DNA of 64,000 bases. It comes from Burhinus oedicnemus (taxonomy: Eukaryota; Chordata; Aves; Charadriiformes; Burhinidae). Made by a program: the position numbers and the translations under genes. This document shows positions 63,546 to 64,000 of this stretch, piece after piece. The DNA lies in contig VFFE01007583.1 in the NCBI GenBank assembly GCA_008921705.1, positions 1,374,827 through 1,438,826 of the forward strand, written 5' to 3'. Within the stretch, counting starts at the first letter, position 1. Each line of letters starts with the position of its first letter. Below the pieces are notes generated by a model. It was not told where the DNA came from. It did no database searches and saw nothing but the letters and a program-made list of their open reading frames with translations.

Positions 63546-63638
63546 ATTGAGTGGTGATGTTGTGTTGCCATTGTAGCTTCTATTATTTCATTGATATTGT
63601 AGAGCTGAACACAACTCATACCTGCAATGTTGATTTGT
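63546..63638 (-). CDS. Candidate internal coding exon, unknown protein
   Basis: On the minus strand an acceptor with a T run (AAAGATTTTTTAG, ending at 63639) opens a 93-nt stretch of one base, 30 codons and two bases. It closes at donor CAAT|GTAAGAC. The peptide is QINIAGMSCVQLYNINEIIE followed by ATMATQHHHS, soluble-looking and helix-prone. It starts after a phase 2 exon and ends in phase 2, so it can join either the microexon at 62937 or the candidate at 49598-49700. The family is not recognised. Confidence 0.35.
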
Positions 63639-64000
63639 CTAAAAAATCTTTGTTCGCGCAAACTCTCAGGCTCATGTAAAAGAATGTTTTAATTCAACAA
63701 TAAATGTTTATAAATCTTTTGTTACTAATCTCCTTTCTTTCAAGTCAATACCATTACAATTACAGAAAAACAGTAGTTGAAATGAGATTTAGCTTGTGAT
63801 TTTATTTTTTTTTCTTTTTTGTGTGTGTGTTGCTAAGCATCGGGATCTGCTAGCGAATGCTTTTTAAATCTGTGGGCTATTGCAGATCTTACTGAATAAT
63901 ACTAATTGTCTCCATTAATATTTAAATGAGAGAGCAATTAAGGGCCCTGCTTCTTAGTAATTGTTAAAAGAATAAAAGTTATTGCTCAAAGCACAGATAA
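63639..64000. other. Non-coding sequence at right edge
   Basis: T-rich and TG-containing sequence, then an AT-rich end with ATTAATATTTAAATGAG and CAATTAAGGGCCC. No coding sequence seen. Confidence 0.4.

Noticed and set aside
1..64000. Over one hundred open frames of 60-137 codons on both strands
   Set aside because: Their number and length fit chance in 64 kb of AT-rich vertebrate DNA. Most lack splice signals or protein-like composition, and many overlap each other.
1..64000. CRISPR arrays, prokaryotic operons, phage or plasmid features
   Set aside because: No regularly spaced direct repeats and no ribosome-binding sites ahead of long frames. The LINE and LTR content is that of a vertebrate genome.

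Overview
This window looks like nuclear DNA from a bird, roughly 60% A+T, with no compact gene structure. Two repeats give the taxonomic signal. The first is a 5'-truncated CR1 LINE at 47358-48960 on the minus strand. It ends in the avian CR1 3' tail (repeats of ATTCTATG) and still encodes recognisable reverse transcriptase pieces, including FADD. The second is a roughly 600-bp solo LTR at 26092-26688 whose layout matches a family common in bird genomes. There is no sign of operons, dense ORFs, CRISPR arrays, rRNA or tRNA genes. Most six-frame ORFs here are chance open frames.

Layout. 1-14.5 kb is AT-rich intronic or intergenic DNA with microsatellites and old repeat relics. 14.54-14.84 kb holds the best single coding-exon candidate (minus strand, 298 nt, open throughout, strong splice signals at both ends). 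15-26 kb is non-coding with a MIR/tRNA-derived SINE-like relic near 17.1 kb and a GC-richer patch at 21.3-22.4 kb. 26.1-26.7 kb is the solo LTR. 28.94-29.08 kb is a possible last coding exon (minus). 31.96-32.17 kb is an enhancer-like AT-rich block. 32.5-34.1 kb carries a possible, badly decayed coding relic. 41-50 kb contains more candidate exons on the minus strand, one on the plus strand, a strongly purine-biased tract (42.3-43.0 kb), a 32-base poly(T) and the CR1. 50-63.5 kb is mostly featureless apart from a CR1 relic near 53.9 kb. A last exon candidate lies at 63.55-63.64 kb.

Interpretation. The minus-strand candidates (63.5, 49.6, 44.1, 41.3 and 29.0 kb) read as charged, partly coiled-coil-like peptides with GT-AG boundaries, and several neighbouring phases agree. 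One hypothesis is that much of the window is intron of a long minus-strand gene ending near 28.3-29 kb. The 14.5 kb exon would then belong to a different transcript. I do not recognise the protein(s), and a comparable candidate exists on the plus strand, so chance is a serious alternative. I see no convincing new biological system here. Transcript evidence for the minus-strand exon set would be the most informative check.
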